Source of the DNA: Lactiplantibacillus pentosus
GTDB lineage: Bacteria; Bacillota; Bacilli; Lactobacillales; Lactobacillaceae
DNA: 64,000 bases
Direction of reading: 5' to 3'
Assembly (NCBI RefSeq): GCF_003641185.1
Contig: NZ_CP032757.1
Coordinates: forward strand, 930,001 to 994,000
Translations under genes and position numbers: made by a program
Shown: piece by piece, positions 16,862 to 26,737 of the stretch
How positions within the stretch are numbered: the first letter of the stretch is position 1
Layout: each line of letters opens with the position of its first letter
The notes under the pieces: generated by a model
The model's database searches: none
What the model was told of the DNA's origin: nothing
What the model saw: the letters and a program-made list of their open reading frames with translations, nothing else

Positions 16862-17791
16862 ATGTCAATTACTGAAATGTTAGGCATTCAATACCCCATT
16901 TTTTCTGGCGCGATGATGCGCATTGCGACCCATGAGCTCGTCGGTGCGGTTTCTGAAGCCGGTGGTCTGGGCGTGCTAGGGTCAGCGGGCTTATCAGCTG
17001 AGCAATTGCGGACGGAGATTCGGGCCACGCAAGCAATGACGGACAAACCCTTTGGTGTCAATTTGATGTTACAGATGAAGAATTGCCCCGAATTGGCCCA
17101 AGTCATTATCGACGAGGGGGTCAAAGTCGTCACGACTGGTGCTGGCAATCCGACGTCATACATCCCACCATTGCATGCGGCGGGCATTAAGGTGATTCCG
17201 GTAATCGCATCGGTTCATCACGCCCATAAGATGGTGGCAGCTGGGGCGGATGCGGTCGTTGCGGAAGGTCAAGAGTCTGGCGGCCATATCGGTCAGACGT
17301 CAACGATGGCGCTACTGCCACAGGTCGTGGATGCCGTGGATATTCCAGTGATTGGGGCTGGTGGGGTCGGCGATGGTCGCTCAGTCGCAGCGATGTTTGC
17401 CCTCGGTGCACAGGGGGTTCAGTGTGGGACGATTTTCCTGACCGCCGAAGAGTGCCCAGTCCCCGCAAGTTACAAACAACGCGTCTTGACGGCCAGTGAT
17501 ACTGATACGATCGTCACTGGTCGCAGTCAGCGTGACCCCGTCCGTGCGCTACGTAACCCGATGTTGGAAGATTATTTGCAATTAGAACAAAGCAATGCGC
17601 CCGCTGAAAAGTTGCACGCCTTAGCGGATGGCTCGTTTGCCAAAGCGGTCAATGAGGGCGACATGACCCATGGGACGCCAATGGCTGGTGAAGTCGCGGG
17701 GATGTTGACGACGATTCGGCCGGTCAAGGACATTATCGCTGACCTGTTTAGTGAAGCCAACGAGGTCGCTGCGGGATTAACGATTAATTAG
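16862..17791 (+). CDS. FabK-like enoyl-ACP reductase II / nitronate monooxygenase family flavoprotein
   Basis: 309 residues, TIM-barrel FMN enzyme. It opens with LGIQYPIFSGAMMRIATHELVGAVSEAGGLGVLGS and has EGQESGGHIGQTSTMALLPQVV and IPVIGAGGVGDGRSVAAMFALGAQGVQCGTIF, the FMN and catalytic-histidine regions shared by FabK and nitronate monooxygenases. FabK performs the last reduction in fatty acid elongation; outside a fab operon, as here, the alternative of a nitronate monooxygenase-type detoxifying enzyme cannot be excluded. Monocistronic, with a strong terminator following. GAGGAGG precedes the ATG. Confidence 0.8.
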   Translation: MSITEMLGIQYPIFSGAMMRIATHELVGAVSEAGGLGVLGSAGLSAEQLRTEIRATQAMTDKPFGVNLMLQMKNCPELAQVIIDEGVKVVTTGAGNPTSYIPPLHAAGIKVIPVIASVHHAHKMVAAGADAVVAEGQESGGHIGQTSTMALLPQVVDAVDIPVIGAGGVGDGRSVAAMFALGAQGVQCGTIFLTAEECPVPASYKQRVLTASDTDTIVTGRSQRDPVRALRNPMLEDYLQLEQSNAPAEKLHALADGSFAKAVNEGDMTHGTPMAGEVAGMLTTIRPVKDIIADLFSEANEVAAGLTIN

Positions 17792-17816
17792 CGTGAATTA
17801 AAATCCGACGTGAATG

Positions 17817-17858
17817 AAAATCGCGCATGACTGTTTTTTGACAGTGATGCGCGATTTT
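17817..17858 (+). terminator. Terminator after the FabK-like gene
   Basis: Eighteen-base arms 17817-17834 and 17841-17858 pair almost completely, ending in TTTT. Confidence 0.9.
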
Positions 17859-18057
17859 GTTGTGCGCTGGATTTGGGTGATTGCGCTGAGTTAGGCCTGT
17901 TCGTGAATCAGAGCTTCCTCTAACTAGTTTGTAAACCAATCAGGATTCATTCAAGCATTAATGTCGATATTTTGAAAGCGGCTTACTACATACTGATCGT
18001 TTCCCACAAAATTCGCGGCACAATTAAAATTTCACCCAGCGATTGATAAGGTTTTCA

Positions 18058-18066
18058 TGTTATAAT
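18058..18066 (+). promoter_or_regulatory. Extended -10 promoter of coaA
   Basis: TGTTATAAT at 18058-18066, an extended -10 element without a good -35 box; about 36 bases before the probable start. Confidence 0.55.
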
Positions 18067-18102
18067 CTATCCATTAATTGAGTAATGGTGGCAGACAAAA
18101 TC

Positions 18103-19032
18103 ATGGAAGATCAGATGAACTATTATCGCTTCTCACGTGAACAGTGGAAGCAATTTTACCGTAACAATCAGCACCAAGTTCCTTTAACTGCAGCTAATTT
18201 GCATGAAATCAAGGCGTTTAATGATCGGATCAGCTTGGATGATGTCCGTGATATTTACATGCCATTCGCGCATTTATTGCAAGCTAAATATGAGCACTAC
18301 TTATCATGGCGCGAGACTGAGTCGGTGTTCTTGCACCGGCAGAACCGCCAGTCGCCGTTTATTATTGGCGTTTCAGGTAGTGTGGCGGTGGGGAAAACGA
18401 CGACCGCGCGACTATTAGAAATTTTATTTAAATATTTATACCCGGACCGGCGTACCCAGTTGATTACGACGGATGGTTTTCTATATCCGAATGCCGAGTT
18501 GAAGAAGATGCAACTGATGGAACGCAAGGGCTTTCCGGAAAGCTATGACATGCCGCGGTTGATTCAATTCTTGAATGATGTGAAAAGTGGCAAACCGCTG
18601 GCCAAGGCCCCCGTTTATTCGCATCAGACGTATGACATCGTCCCGAATCGCTTTGATGTGATCACGCACCCAGATATTTTGATTATCGAAGGCATCAACG
18701 TGTTGCAGCTGCCGACGAATCAGGCGATTTACATTAGTGATTTTACTGATTTTTCAGTGTATGTCGATGCGGATGCGGATTTGATTGAAGATTGGTATTT
18801 GGAACGGTTCAAAGCGCTGATGAAGACGGCGTTTCAAGACCCGTCCAACTACTTCTATCCATGGGCGATTGGGGATCCCAAGGATGCGATGGCGATGGCT
18901 GAGCGCGTCTGGGAAGAGGTTGATTTGAAAAACTTGAATGATTATATCTTACCAACGCGCAATCGTGCGGATTTAATTTTACACAAAGTCGCGCACCACG
19001 TGATTGATGCCGTGTATTTCCGCAAATATTAG
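18103..19032 (+). CDS. coaA: Type I pantothenate kinase
   Basis: 309 residues from ATG 18103 (MEDQMNYYRFSREQWKQFY). The P-loop reads GVSGSVAVGKTTTARLL and is followed by TTDGFLYPN and KGFPESYDMPRL, all diagnostic of prokaryotic CoaA, which phosphorylates pantothenate in the first step of CoA synthesis. Starts at ATG 18085 and 18115 are also in frame; 18103 best fits the weak GGTGG site and the short leader after the extended -10 box. guaA follows after 93 bases with its own promoter. Confidence 0.93.
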   Translation: MEDQMNYYRFSREQWKQFYRNNQHQVPLTAANLHEIKAFNDRISLDDVRDIYMPFAHLLQAKYEHYLSWRETESVFLHRQNRQSPFIIGVSGSVAVGKTTTARLLEILFKYLYPDRRTQLITTDGFLYPNAELKKMQLMERKGFPESYDMPRLIQFLNDVKSGKPLAKAPVYSHQTYDIVPNRFDVITHPDILIIEGINVLQLPTNQAIYISDFTDFSVYVDADADLIEDWYLERFKALMKTAFQDPSNYFYPWAIGDPKDAMAMAERVWEEVDLKNLNDYILPTRNRADLILHKVAHHVIDAVYFRKY

Positions 19033-19056
19033 CGCCTAAGAAATTTCTCATACTTG

Positions 19057-19085
19057 TTGACCGAACGTTTAGAAATCAGTATGAT
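19057..19085 (+). promoter_or_regulatory. Promoter of guaA
   Basis: TTGACC (19057-19062), 17-base spacer, TATGAT (19080-19085). The leader before the start is only about 35 bases, so no purine riboswitch fits here. Confidence 0.75.
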
Positions 19086-19125
19086 AGACCTATTGAGCAT
19101 TAATTAATCCAAAGGAGTGAACAAC

Positions 19126-20682
19126 TTGGCAAAAACGGATACCGCGTCTTTCGATTCCATTTTGGTATTGGATTTCGGTAGTCAGTACAATCAATTGATT
19201 ACCCGGCGCATTCGTGATTTCGGCGTTTATTCGGAACTACTTCCGAACACGATTACCGCTGAAGAAATCAAGGCCCGTCACCCGAAAGGTATTATCTTTT
19301 CAGGTGGCCCCAACAGTGTTTACGATGATGGCGCCTTTCGGGTTGACCCGGAGATTTTCAACTTGGACTTACCAATCTTGGGAATCTGTTACGGGATGCA
19401 ACTGATGACCTACACGCTTGCGGGCGGAAAGGTTGAATCAGCTGATAACCGTGAATACGGTAAGGCAAACATCAACGTGACGAGTGACTCGGCAACCTTG
19501 TTCAAGGATACGCCAGCTGAACAGTCAGTGTGGATGAGTCATGGTGACTTGGTCACTCAAGCACCAGATGGCTTTGACGTGGTGGCAACTTCTAAGAACT
19601 GTCCAATTGCGGCAATTCAAGATGTTGACCGGAAGTTGTATGGGATTCAATTCCATGCAGAAGTTCGGAACACCGATTACGGTAATGATATTCTACGGCA
19701 CTTTGCGTTTGACGTTTGCCAAGCTGAAGCCAACTGGTCAATGGATGATTTCATTGACATGCAGATTGAAAAGATCCGCGCAGAAGTTGGTGACAAGAAG
19801 GTCTTACTAGGCCTTTCTGGCGGGGTAGACTCGAGCGTGGTCGGTGTGCTCTTGCACAAAGCAATCGGCACCCAATTAACGAGTATCTTCGTGGACCACG
19901 GTTTGTTACGGAAGGGCGAAGCTGACCAAGTGATGGCGAGCCTGGAAGGTAAATTCGGCCTGAACATCATCAAAGTTGATGCCAAGGACCGTTTCTTAAG
20001 CAAACTCGCTGGGGTCAGTGATCCTGAACGGAAACGTAAGATTATTGGTAACGAATTTATCCAAGTGTTTGACGAAGAAGCCACTAAGTTACACGGGATG
20101 GAATTTCTTGCTCAAGGAACGCTCTATACCGATGTTATTGAAAGTGGGACTTCCACGGCACAAACGATCAAATCACACCATAACGTTGGTGGGTTGCCAG
20201 AAGACATGCAGTTCAAGTTGATTGAACCGCTCCGGACGCTCTTCAAGGATGAAGCACGGGAACTCGGTGAAAAGCTGGGCATGCCGTCTGACCTCGTTTG
20301 GCGTCAACCATTCCCAGGTCCCGGCCTCGGAATTCGGGTCATTGGCGAAATCACGGAAGATAAGCTAGAAATCGTTCGCGATAGCGACTTCATCTTACGT
20401 GATGAAATCAAAAAAGCCGGCTTAGACCGCGATATCTGGCAATACTTCACTGTTTTACCAGGCATCAAGTCAGTCGGTGTCATGGGCGACGGCCGGACTT
20501 ACGACTACACAGTCGGTATCCGTGCCGTAACCTCAATCGACGGCATGACCGCCGACTTCGCACGAATCCCATGGGACGTCTTGCAAAAGATCTCCGTCCG
20601 AATCGTCAATGAAGTCGACCACGTCAACCGCATCGTATATGATGTAACGAGCAAACCGCCTTCGACGATCGAGTGGGAGTAA
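19126..20682 (+). CDS. guaA: GMP synthase (glutamine-hydrolysing)
   Basis: 518 residues. N-terminal class I glutamine amidotransferase ([19 protein letters not shown], catalytic GICYGM, FHAEV) joined to the ATP-pyrophosphatase domain with P-loop [10 protein letters not shown] and to the C-terminal dimerisation domain ending PPSTIEWE. It turns XMP into GMP. Start is TTG 19126: AAAGGAG (19111-19117) lies 8 bases upstream, while the longer GTG 19117 sits inside that site. The 3' end of guaA is a known attachment site for genomic islands, and a defence island begins right after it here. Confidence 0.97.
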   Translation: MAKTDTASFDSILVLDFGSQYNQLITRRIRDFGVYSELLPNTITAEEIKARHPKGIIFSGGPNSVYDDGAFRVDPEIFNLDLPILGICYGMQLMTYTLAGGKVESADNREYGKANINVTSDSATLFKDTPAEQSVWMSHGDLVTQAPDGFDVVATSKNCPIAAIQDVDRKLYGIQFHAEVRNTDYGNDILRHFAFDVCQAEANWSMDDFIDMQIEKIRAEVGDKKVLLGLSGGVDSSVVGVLLHKAIGTQLTSIFVDHGLLRKGEADQVMASLEGKFGLNIIKVDAKDRFLSKLAGVSDPERKRKIIGNEFIQVFDEEATKLHGMEFLAQGTLYTDVIESGTSTAQTIKSHHNVGGLPEDMQFKLIEPLRTLFKDEARELGEKLGMPSDLVWRQPFPGPGLGIRVIGEITEDKLEIVRDSDFILRDEIKKAGLDRDIWQYFTVLPGIKSVGVMGDGRTYDYTVGIRAVTSIDGMTADFARIPWDVLQKISVRIVNEVDHVNRIVYDVTSKPPSTIEWE

Positions 20683-20780
20683 AATATTAAATGAAGTTGG
20701 AGCTGTAACGTTGGCTTAACGGCATTTGTTGTTTATAAAATGGATAAATTGGCGGTGAATCTGAAAGGTTCCCTACCAAG

Positions 20781-20836
20781 AATCGTGGAAGTCTTTAGTC
20801 ACTTGTGAGTGATTGAGAATTTCCACGATTTTTTTG
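20781..20836 (+). terminator. Terminator after guaA
   Basis: AATCGTGGAA (20781-20790) / TTCCACGATT (20821-20830) with an inner TCAC/GTGA hairpin and seven Ts. It insulates guaA from the following defence cluster. Confidence 0.85.
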
Positions 20837-20847
20837 GTATTTGTTCC

Positions 20848-20876
20848 TTGTGCATTCACAAAATGTTGCGGATAAT
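20848..20876 (+). promoter_or_regulatory. Candidate promoter of the methyltransferase-helicase-nuclease operon
   Basis: TTGTGC (20848-20853), 17-base spacer, GATAAT (20871-20876), 45 bases before the start codon. Confidence 0.5.
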
Positions 20877-20921
20877 ATGTAATAAGGGAAGTTGTATCAA
20901 GTACAGGGTGGAGGAACCGAC

Positions 20922-23603
20922 ATGGCAATTACCGAATATGAAGATCAAATCCAATCAATCATTAATGAACCAAATCACGAAGAGTTCATCTATGATTTTT
21001 TAAGTGTGTATGAAAAAATCCCCAAGGCAACGATTACTAAGTTGAAAAAGGGCTTGAATAATTTATCAAAGGAACCCGGTGAAGTCTATTTAAAGAATAA
21101 GCTTTACTTCAAGCAGACCGATTTAGATTTAATGCAGGCATACGTAGACGTTCAGACCCGCGTGAATGAGTTGGCAACAAAACCGCGATTCATCATCGTC
21201 ACTGATTACAATCAGCTACTGGCTAAAGATACAAAGACCAACGATACCTTGGACATCGAATTTTCAAAATTACCGCAAAAATTCGAATTCTTTTTGGCGT
21301 GGAACGGAATTGAGAAGGCTGATTTTGACAAAGAGAATCCGGCTGATGTTCGTGCTGCCGAACGTTTTGCCAAGCTCTACGACGTTGTAGTTAAGGATAA
21401 TCCGGATGCATCGCGTAAAGGACTCAACCTGTTTTTAATTCGCATACTGTTCTGTTTGTTTGCGGAAGATACCAACATTTTTGCGAATAATTTATTTACA
21501 AATCGTGTTAAGCAGATGACCCAGGAAGATGGCAGTGACTTTGACGCGTTTGTGAGTCAGTTGTTTGGTGTGCTTGATTTTGAAAAGTCACAACGACCTG
21601 TTGATACACCATCGTGGCTTAATGATTTCCCATATGTTGACGGTGATCTATTTAAAGCCCCTCACGAGTCCTTGGAATTTAGTTCTAAGTCTCGAAAATT
21701 AATCATTGATGCCGGTGAATTGCTGAATTGGAATCAGGTTAATCCAGATATTCTTGGATCAATGATTCAGGCTGTTGCGAGTGAGGATAGCCGAAGTCAC
21801 CTCGGTATGCACTATACTTCAGTTCCAAACATCATGAAAGTGATTAAGCCGCTATTCCTGGATGGACTTCGTGATGCATTTGAAGCAGCTAAAGGTAATG
21901 AGGATAAGCTTCAGAAACTGTATAATCGCATTGGTAATATCAAGTTTATGGATCCTGCTTGTGGGTCCGGTAATTTCTTGATCATTACGTACAAAGAATT
22001 ACGACAGCTTGAAATTGATATTCTGAAAGAGTTAAACAACCTTGGTGTGGCAACAATGTATGTCCCTTCAGTAACTTTGAATCAGTTTTATGGGATTGAG
22101 ATTGAGGACTTTGCGTGTGACGTGACTCGTCTTTCTCTATGGATTGCTGAACATCAAATGAACGTTAAACTTCATGAAGAGATTAGTGATGCGGTTCGAC
22201 CAACTTTGCCTCTGCAACATGCAGGCGCAATAGTAAATGGAAATGCATTGGAGTTAGAATGGACAAATATAATGTCACATGAAATGCAGGAAGAGGTTTA
22301 TTTATTTGGAAACCCGCCTTATCTCGGGTATTCCTTGCAGAATAAAGAACAAAGATCAGATATAAAGCAGCTTTTCGATGATATCTCTGTCAGTGGTTAT
22401 CTTGATTACTGTTGTGGATGGATCATGCTAGCTTATAGATATGTAAAGAATAGTTCTGCACGATTCTCATTTGTAACTACGAATTCAATCTGTCAGGGAA
22501 TACAAGTATACCCGCTTTGGAATACTATCCTGAAGGAATTGAGAATTTGTTTCGCGTATCAATCTTTTAAATGGAGAAATAATGCTAAGTCTAATGCTGG
22601 GGTAACAGTGATTATAGTCGGACTGGAGGATGCCAAACTGAATTCGCAATCAAGACCACAACTATACACCAAACTCGGAATGGAAAGAGTTCGAACAATT
22701 ACACCCTATTTAACATCTTTAGATAAGACAGTGATTGTCCAACCTAGAGATAAGAGCATTTCCAATCTTCCCAAGATGCTCTTTGGAAGCAAGGCAGTAG
22801 ATGGTGGAGGTTTAAATGTAAACCAAGAATTGTATAAGGAGCAAATCGCTAAGAATCCAGGACTGAAGAAATATTTTAGACCTTTTATTGGGGCAAATGA
22901 GCTTTATAAAGGAACTAAACGGTATGTACTTTGGTTATCCGAAAAAGACTGGGATAAGGAGAAAGGCAATGAATTCTTACAAGAAAGAATGAAAATAGTT
23001 TTTGACAAGAGAACGTCCAGCAAGAAGTCTGCAACCAGGAAACTAGCTAATACTCCATATGTTTTTGCGGAGAATCGGAATCAGGATATACCGGCGCTTG
23101 TTGTACCTGGCATTTCAAAGGAAAGCCGACTTTATGTTCCAATGGCCTTCATTGACGACATGACGGTTGTTGCAAACTCTGCTAACGTCATCTATGATGC
23201 ACCAGTCTGGTTAATGGGATTGCTTGAGTCGAGAATGCATATGGTATGGCTGCAGAATATTGGCGGATCATTAGAAAGCCGGTACAGATATTCGGACAAA
23301 TTAATTTATAACACCTTCCCAGTACCACAACTATCAACTCGCAGAAAAAATGAAATCGAGACGCTTACCTACAACATCCTCGACATTAGAGAAGAGGATG
23401 GTGGAACGCTGAATGAGTTGTACGGATCTCCATTAGCAGAAAAGAATCCAAAGCCAATGAATGAACGGTTGTTGAAGGCACACTCCGAACTTGACGAGGT
23501 AATAGACAGAGCATATAAGGCTGACGGATTTATGGATGATGCGCACCGTTTGACGATGCTGCTAAAGATGTATGAAGAGAAGGTGCAGGCACTTGGAGAA
23601 TAA
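20922..23603 (+). CDS. MmeI-like adenine-specific DNA methyltransferase
   Basis: 893 residues. The middle segment (about 85-310) contains FLIRILFCLFAEDTNIFANN, the spacer typical of Type IIL (MmeI) enzymes. Methyltransferase motif I is FMDPACGSGNF (D344) and motif IV is NPPY (464-467), which indicate N6-adenine methylation. Target recognition and C-terminal parts follow (SLESRYRYSDKLIYNTFPVP). MmeI-type proteins carry a nuclease domain of about 150 residues at the N-terminus; here fewer than 100 residues precede the spacer and I see no D-ExK motif, so this protein probably only methylates. GGTGGAGGA before ATG 20922 sets the start. The stop overlaps the helicase gene. Confidence 0.85.
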   Translation: MAITEYEDQIQSIINEPNHEEFIYDFLSVYEKIPKATITKLKKGLNNLSKEPGEVYLKNKLYFKQTDLDLMQAYVDVQTRVNELATKPRFIIVTDYNQLLAKDTKTNDTLDIEFSKLPQKFEFFLAWNGIEKADFDKENPADVRAAERFAKLYDVVVKDNPDASRKGLNLFLIRILFCLFAEDTNIFANNLFTNRVKQMTQEDGSDFDAFVSQLFGVLDFEKSQRPVDTPSWLNDFPYVDGDLFKAPHESLEFSSKSRKLIIDAGELLNWNQVNPDILGSMIQAVASEDSRSHLGMHYTSVPNIMKVIKPLFLDGLRDAFEAAKGNEDKLQKLYNRIGNIKFMDPACGSGNFLIITYKELRQLEIDILKELNNLGVATMYVPSVTLNQFYGIEIEDFACDVTRLSLWIAEHQMNVKLHEEISDAVRPTLPLQHAGAIVNGNALELEWTNIMSHEMQEEVYLFGNPPYLGYSLQNKEQRSDIKQLFDDISVSGYLDYCCGWIMLAYRYVKNSSARFSFVTTNSICQGIQVYPLWNTILKELRICFAYQSFKWRNNAKSNAGVTVIIVGLEDAKLNSQSRPQLYTKLGMERVRTITPYLTSLDKTVIVQPRDKSISNLPKMLFGSKAVDGGGLNVNQELYKEQIAKNPGLKKYFRPFIGANELYKGTKRYVLWLSEKDWDKEKGNEFLQERMKIVFDKRTSSKKSATRKLANTPYVFAENRNQDIPALVVPGISKESRLYVPMAFIDDMTVVANSANVIYDAPVWLMGLLESRMHMVWLQNIGGSLESRYRYSDKLIYNTFPVPQLSTRRKNEIETLTYNILDIREEDGGTLNELYGSPLAEKNPKPMNERLLKAHSELDEVIDRAYKADGFMDDAHRLTMLLKMYEEKVQALGE

Positions 23604-25542
23604 GAATGTTGTTGATGTGAATTACCGTCGAACTGGTCGGAGTACTATTATAAATGATTTAGGAATGCGAGAAATGCAGGCTCGTGTGTATGAGCACCGT
23701 AATTCGCAGTATCTGCTTGTCAAAGCTCCCCCAGCATCAGGGAAATCTCGTGCCCTGATGTTTGTTGCGTTAGATAAGTTGGCAAATCAGGGGATTAAGA
23801 AAGTTGTTGTTGCTGTTCCAGAACGTTCAATCGGAAAGTCATTTCAGAATACTGAACTGGCGAAGTATGGTTTTTACGAAGATTGGCAGATTGATTCTCA
23901 ATATGATCTAACGCTACCCGGCGGGAATGATAGCAAAGTTCAGAAGTTTGTAGAGTTCATCAATTCACCAACTGAAAAAATTTTGATCTGTACTCATGCT
24001 ACGTTGCGCTTTGCTTACGACAAGATTGATGATGACCATAAGTTTGATAACGTCATGTTGGCAATCGATGAATTTCATCACGTTTCCTCTGATGACAGCT
24101 CAGTGTTGGGATCAGCTTTGAAAAATATTACGCATAATTCAAATGCACATATCTTGGCAATGACGGGATCTTATTTCCGTGGGGATTCTGCGCCAATATT
24201 GTCGCCGGAAGATGAGCAACGGTTTGACAAAGTTAATTACACCTATTACGAACAGCTAGATGGATATAGGTATCTAAAGTCGTTTGGCATTGACTATAAG
24301 TTTTATCAAGGAACGTATTTGTCGGCGCTGGATCAAGCCCTTGATGTGACAAAAAAGACAATTGTTCATATTCCAAGTGTGAACTCAAGTGAATCAACAA
24401 AAGACAAGCTTAATGAAGTTGATGCAATCGGTGATATTCTTGATCAAGATAAGACAACAGGAATATATTCCATTAAGAGTAAGGTCAACGGTCGTCTGCT
24501 TAAAGTTGCAGATTTGGTTACAGAGGAAGGCCGTGATCGGGTTCAAGATTATTTACGTGAACAAGTTAACAACGCAGATGATTTGGATATTTTAATTGCG
24601 CTTGGAATGGCAAAAGAAGGATTTGATTGGCCGTGGGCTGAACAAGCGTTGACTATTGGATACCGTAGGTCTTTAACGGAAATTGTGCAGATTATTGGGC
24701 GAGTTACACGTGACAGCCCAAATAAGACGCATGCGCAATTTACCAACATGATTGAACAACCCGATGCTAAGGATGGGGAGGTCCAGTACGCCGTCAATTC
24801 AATTTTGAAGGCAATTACAGCATCGTTATTAATGGAACAGGTGTTGGCACCGGAAATCCATATCAAGGGACGCAAGCACAAAGAAGAAAAGTCATTAAGT
24901 AATGGTGGTGATATCTTTGTTCGTGGTCTGAAAGATCCATCAACCCAGCATGTTAAGAGTATTATTGAGAATGACATGCCTGATTTAAAAGCTGCCATTT
25001 TACAGGATGATGCTGTCAAAAAAGGAATTGCAGCAAACGTTGATTCAGGAACTATGAATAAAGTCTTAATACCAAAGGTAATCATGCAGCGCTATCCTAA
25101 TTTGAACAATGAAGAAATTGAAGAAGTCCGACAATACGCTGTGGCCGATACAGTACTGCGTCATGCAGTGGTAGATAGTACCACTGATGATAAAGGTAAC
25201 ACGAAAGAGTTCTTACGTATGGCAGATAAATTTATTAATGTTAATGAACTTGATATTAATTTGATTGATTCAATTAATCCATTTCAAAGAGCATATGACG
25301 TGTTGTCTCGAAACATTGATAGTGATGTACTACGAGTTATTCAGCACTCAATTGATGCTAAGAAGTTTAATTTTGACCCATCTGAGCTGGTGTATCTTTA
25401 TAATCAAGCTAAACTCTTCGTTTCTGAAAATGGACGTAGACCAAATAAGAATGCTAATGATGAATTGGAAGTAAAAATGGCATATGCATTAGCCCAGTTA
25501 CAAGATATGAAGGCAAGGAGATTGCAAAATGGCGAACAGTAA
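23593..25542 (+). CDS. DEAD/DEAH-box superfamily 2 helicase, defence-associated
   Basis: 649 residues from TTG 23593. Walker A is APPASGKS (about 45-52), Walker B/motif II is DEFH (about 159-162), and motif III-like LAMTGS follows. A second RecA domain holds ALGMAKEGFDWPWAEQALTIGYRRSLTEIVQIIGRVTR, the motif V/VI region with the arginine finger. The C-terminal ~250 residues are unrecognised. AGAGAAGG lies 9 bases before TTG 23593; ATG 23572 gives a seven-residue longer form without a site. It overlaps the methyltransferase stop by 11 bases and the next gene by 14, so the three genes form one unit. Probably translocates on DNA for the cluster. Confidence 0.8.
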   Translation: MENKNVVDVNYRRTGRSTIINDLGMREMQARVYEHRNSQYLLVKAPPASGKSRALMFVALDKLANQGIKKVVVAVPERSIGKSFQNTELAKYGFYEDWQIDSQYDLTLPGGNDSKVQKFVEFINSPTEKILICTHATLRFAYDKIDDDHKFDNVMLAIDEFHHVSSDDSSVLGSALKNITHNSNAHILAMTGSYFRGDSAPILSPEDEQRFDKVNYTYYEQLDGYRYLKSFGIDYKFYQGTYLSALDQALDVTKKTIVHIPSVNSSESTKDKLNEVDAIGDILDQDKTTGIYSIKSKVNGRLLKVADLVTEEGRDRVQDYLREQVNNADDLDILIALGMAKEGFDWPWAEQALTIGYRRSLTEIVQIIGRVTRDSPNKTHAQFTNMIEQPDAKDGEVQYAVNSILKAITASLLMEQVLAPEIHIKGRKHKEEKSLSNGGDIFVRGLKDPSTQHVKSIIENDMPDLKAAILQDDAVKKGIAANVDSGTMNKVLIPKVIMQRYPNLNNEEIEEVRQYAVADTVLRHAVVDSTTDDKGNTKEFLRMADKFINVNELDINLIDSINPFQRAYDVLSRNIDSDVLRVIQHSIDAKKFNFDPSELVYLYNQAKLFVSENGRRPNKNANDELEVKMAYALAQLQDMKARRLQNGEQ

Positions 25543-26737
25543 TTTAATTAGATCACTCAATGATATTTTCAATGATCCTGACGTTGACGATATGTTGAAA
25601 GCTCCAGCTAAACATCGACCAGTGGTCTATGATACTGAACTAGACGGTTTTCGAGAAATTAATGCCTGGGTAGAAAGCCACAACGGTTCAGAGCCACAGA
25701 AGTTGCGTGACCCATCGCAGCTAAAACAGCGGAAGCTAGCTAGCCGATTGAAAGGGATTAGAGAAGATCCGAACCGTAGGAAGCACCTTCTTCCATATGA
25801 TACGTTCGGCCTACTGCGGTCTGATGAAACTCAAACAAGTCTTGAAGAGGCCGTTAGAAAAGAAAAGTCCAATTTTTCATCATTGGACGATATTTTAGGG
25901 GATGATTCAATCCTTTTTTCAGACACATCAGCACAATTGATTGATGGCAAGTTGTTTGACACAAAAATATACAAAGATATCCAACGTGAGCAAGAAAATC
26001 GGCCAGAATTAGTTTCTCAGCGAAAGATGATGGCTAATTTTAGTGAGTTTGAGCCAATGTTTAAAAAAGTGCAAGCAGAAATTACGTCGGGTAAACGCCA
26101 ATTGAGAGCGTTCAAGAATTATGAGATACTGCGACATCATTTTTATGTGTTGAAGGGCCAGTTACTTTACGTGGATGAAATTGGGGCAGAAATCGAGTTA
26201 AGCAATAATAGTCATCGCAAGAAGGATGCCAGACTACACGTAATCTATGATAATGGAACTGACAATCATCCTTTACGAAATGGGCTTGCTGCATCTCTGT
26301 ATGGACGCCAAGGACGGGTTGTGTCTGAACCTGAGAATCATTTCATTCTTAATGCTGATGATCAAGTTACTGGATTTATATATGTTTTAAAATCTCTAAG
26401 TACTAACGAGCAAGTTGTCAGAATCCAACAAAATAATTCGCTTTATAAGGTTGGCTTTACAGCTGGTTCAATACGAAAACGAATTGCGAATGCGGAAAAT
26501 GAATCAACTTATTTGTATGCTCCGGTTCAGATCATTGAGGAGATGAAGGTGGTTAACCTTAATGCAGAGGCATTGGAGACAGCACTTCATCATGCAATGG
26601 CTGAGTATCAGCTGAAAATTGATATTACCGCTGCTAACGGACGCTTAATACACCCACGAGAATGGTTTGTCATTGATCTGACGCAAATAGAAGAAATTGC
26701 AGCCGATATCATCTCTAAACTGAGAATGCAAAGTTAG
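25529..26737 (+). CDS. GIY-YIG (MUG113/T5orf172-type) nuclease-domain protein
   Basis: 402 residues. The C-terminal ~120 form a GIY-YIG-like nuclease: GFIYVLKS (about 281), SLYKVGFTAGSIRKRIANAE (KVG in place of YIG, followed by the conserved arginines), ALETALHHAMAEYQ with the acidic residue, and HPREWFVIDL. The N-terminal ~275 residues are acidic and unrecognised, rich in D/E-flanked helices (LNDIFNDPDVDDML, LDDILGDDSILF). AAGGAGA lies 7 bases before the ATG. Last gene of the methyltransferase-helicase cluster; it is the best candidate for the cutting subunit. No terminator is obvious after it. Confidence 0.75.
   Translation: MANSNLIRSLNDIFNDPDVDDMLKAPAKHRPVVYDTELDGFREINAWVESHNGSEPQKLRDPSQLKQRKLASRLKGIREDPNRRKHLLPYDTFGLLRSDETQTSLEEAVRKEKSNFSSLDDILGDDSILFSDTSAQLIDGKLFDTKIYKDIQREQENRPELVSQRKMMANFSEFEPMFKKVQAEITSGKRQLRAFKNYEILRHHFYVLKGQLLYVDEIGAEIELSNNSHRKKDARLHVIYDNGTDNHPLRNGLAASLYGRQGRVVSEPENHFILNADDQVTGFIYVLKSLSTNEQVVRIQQNNSLYKVGFTAGSIRKRIANAENESTYLYAPVQIIEEMKVVNLNAEALETALHHAMAEYQLKIDITAANGRLIHPREWFVIDLTQIEEIAADIISKLRMQS

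Noticed and set aside
20922..26737. BREX or DISARM assignment
   Set aside because: No PglZ, BrxA/B, DrmB or phospholipase D-type gene is present; only methylase, helicase and GIY-YIG genes are seen.
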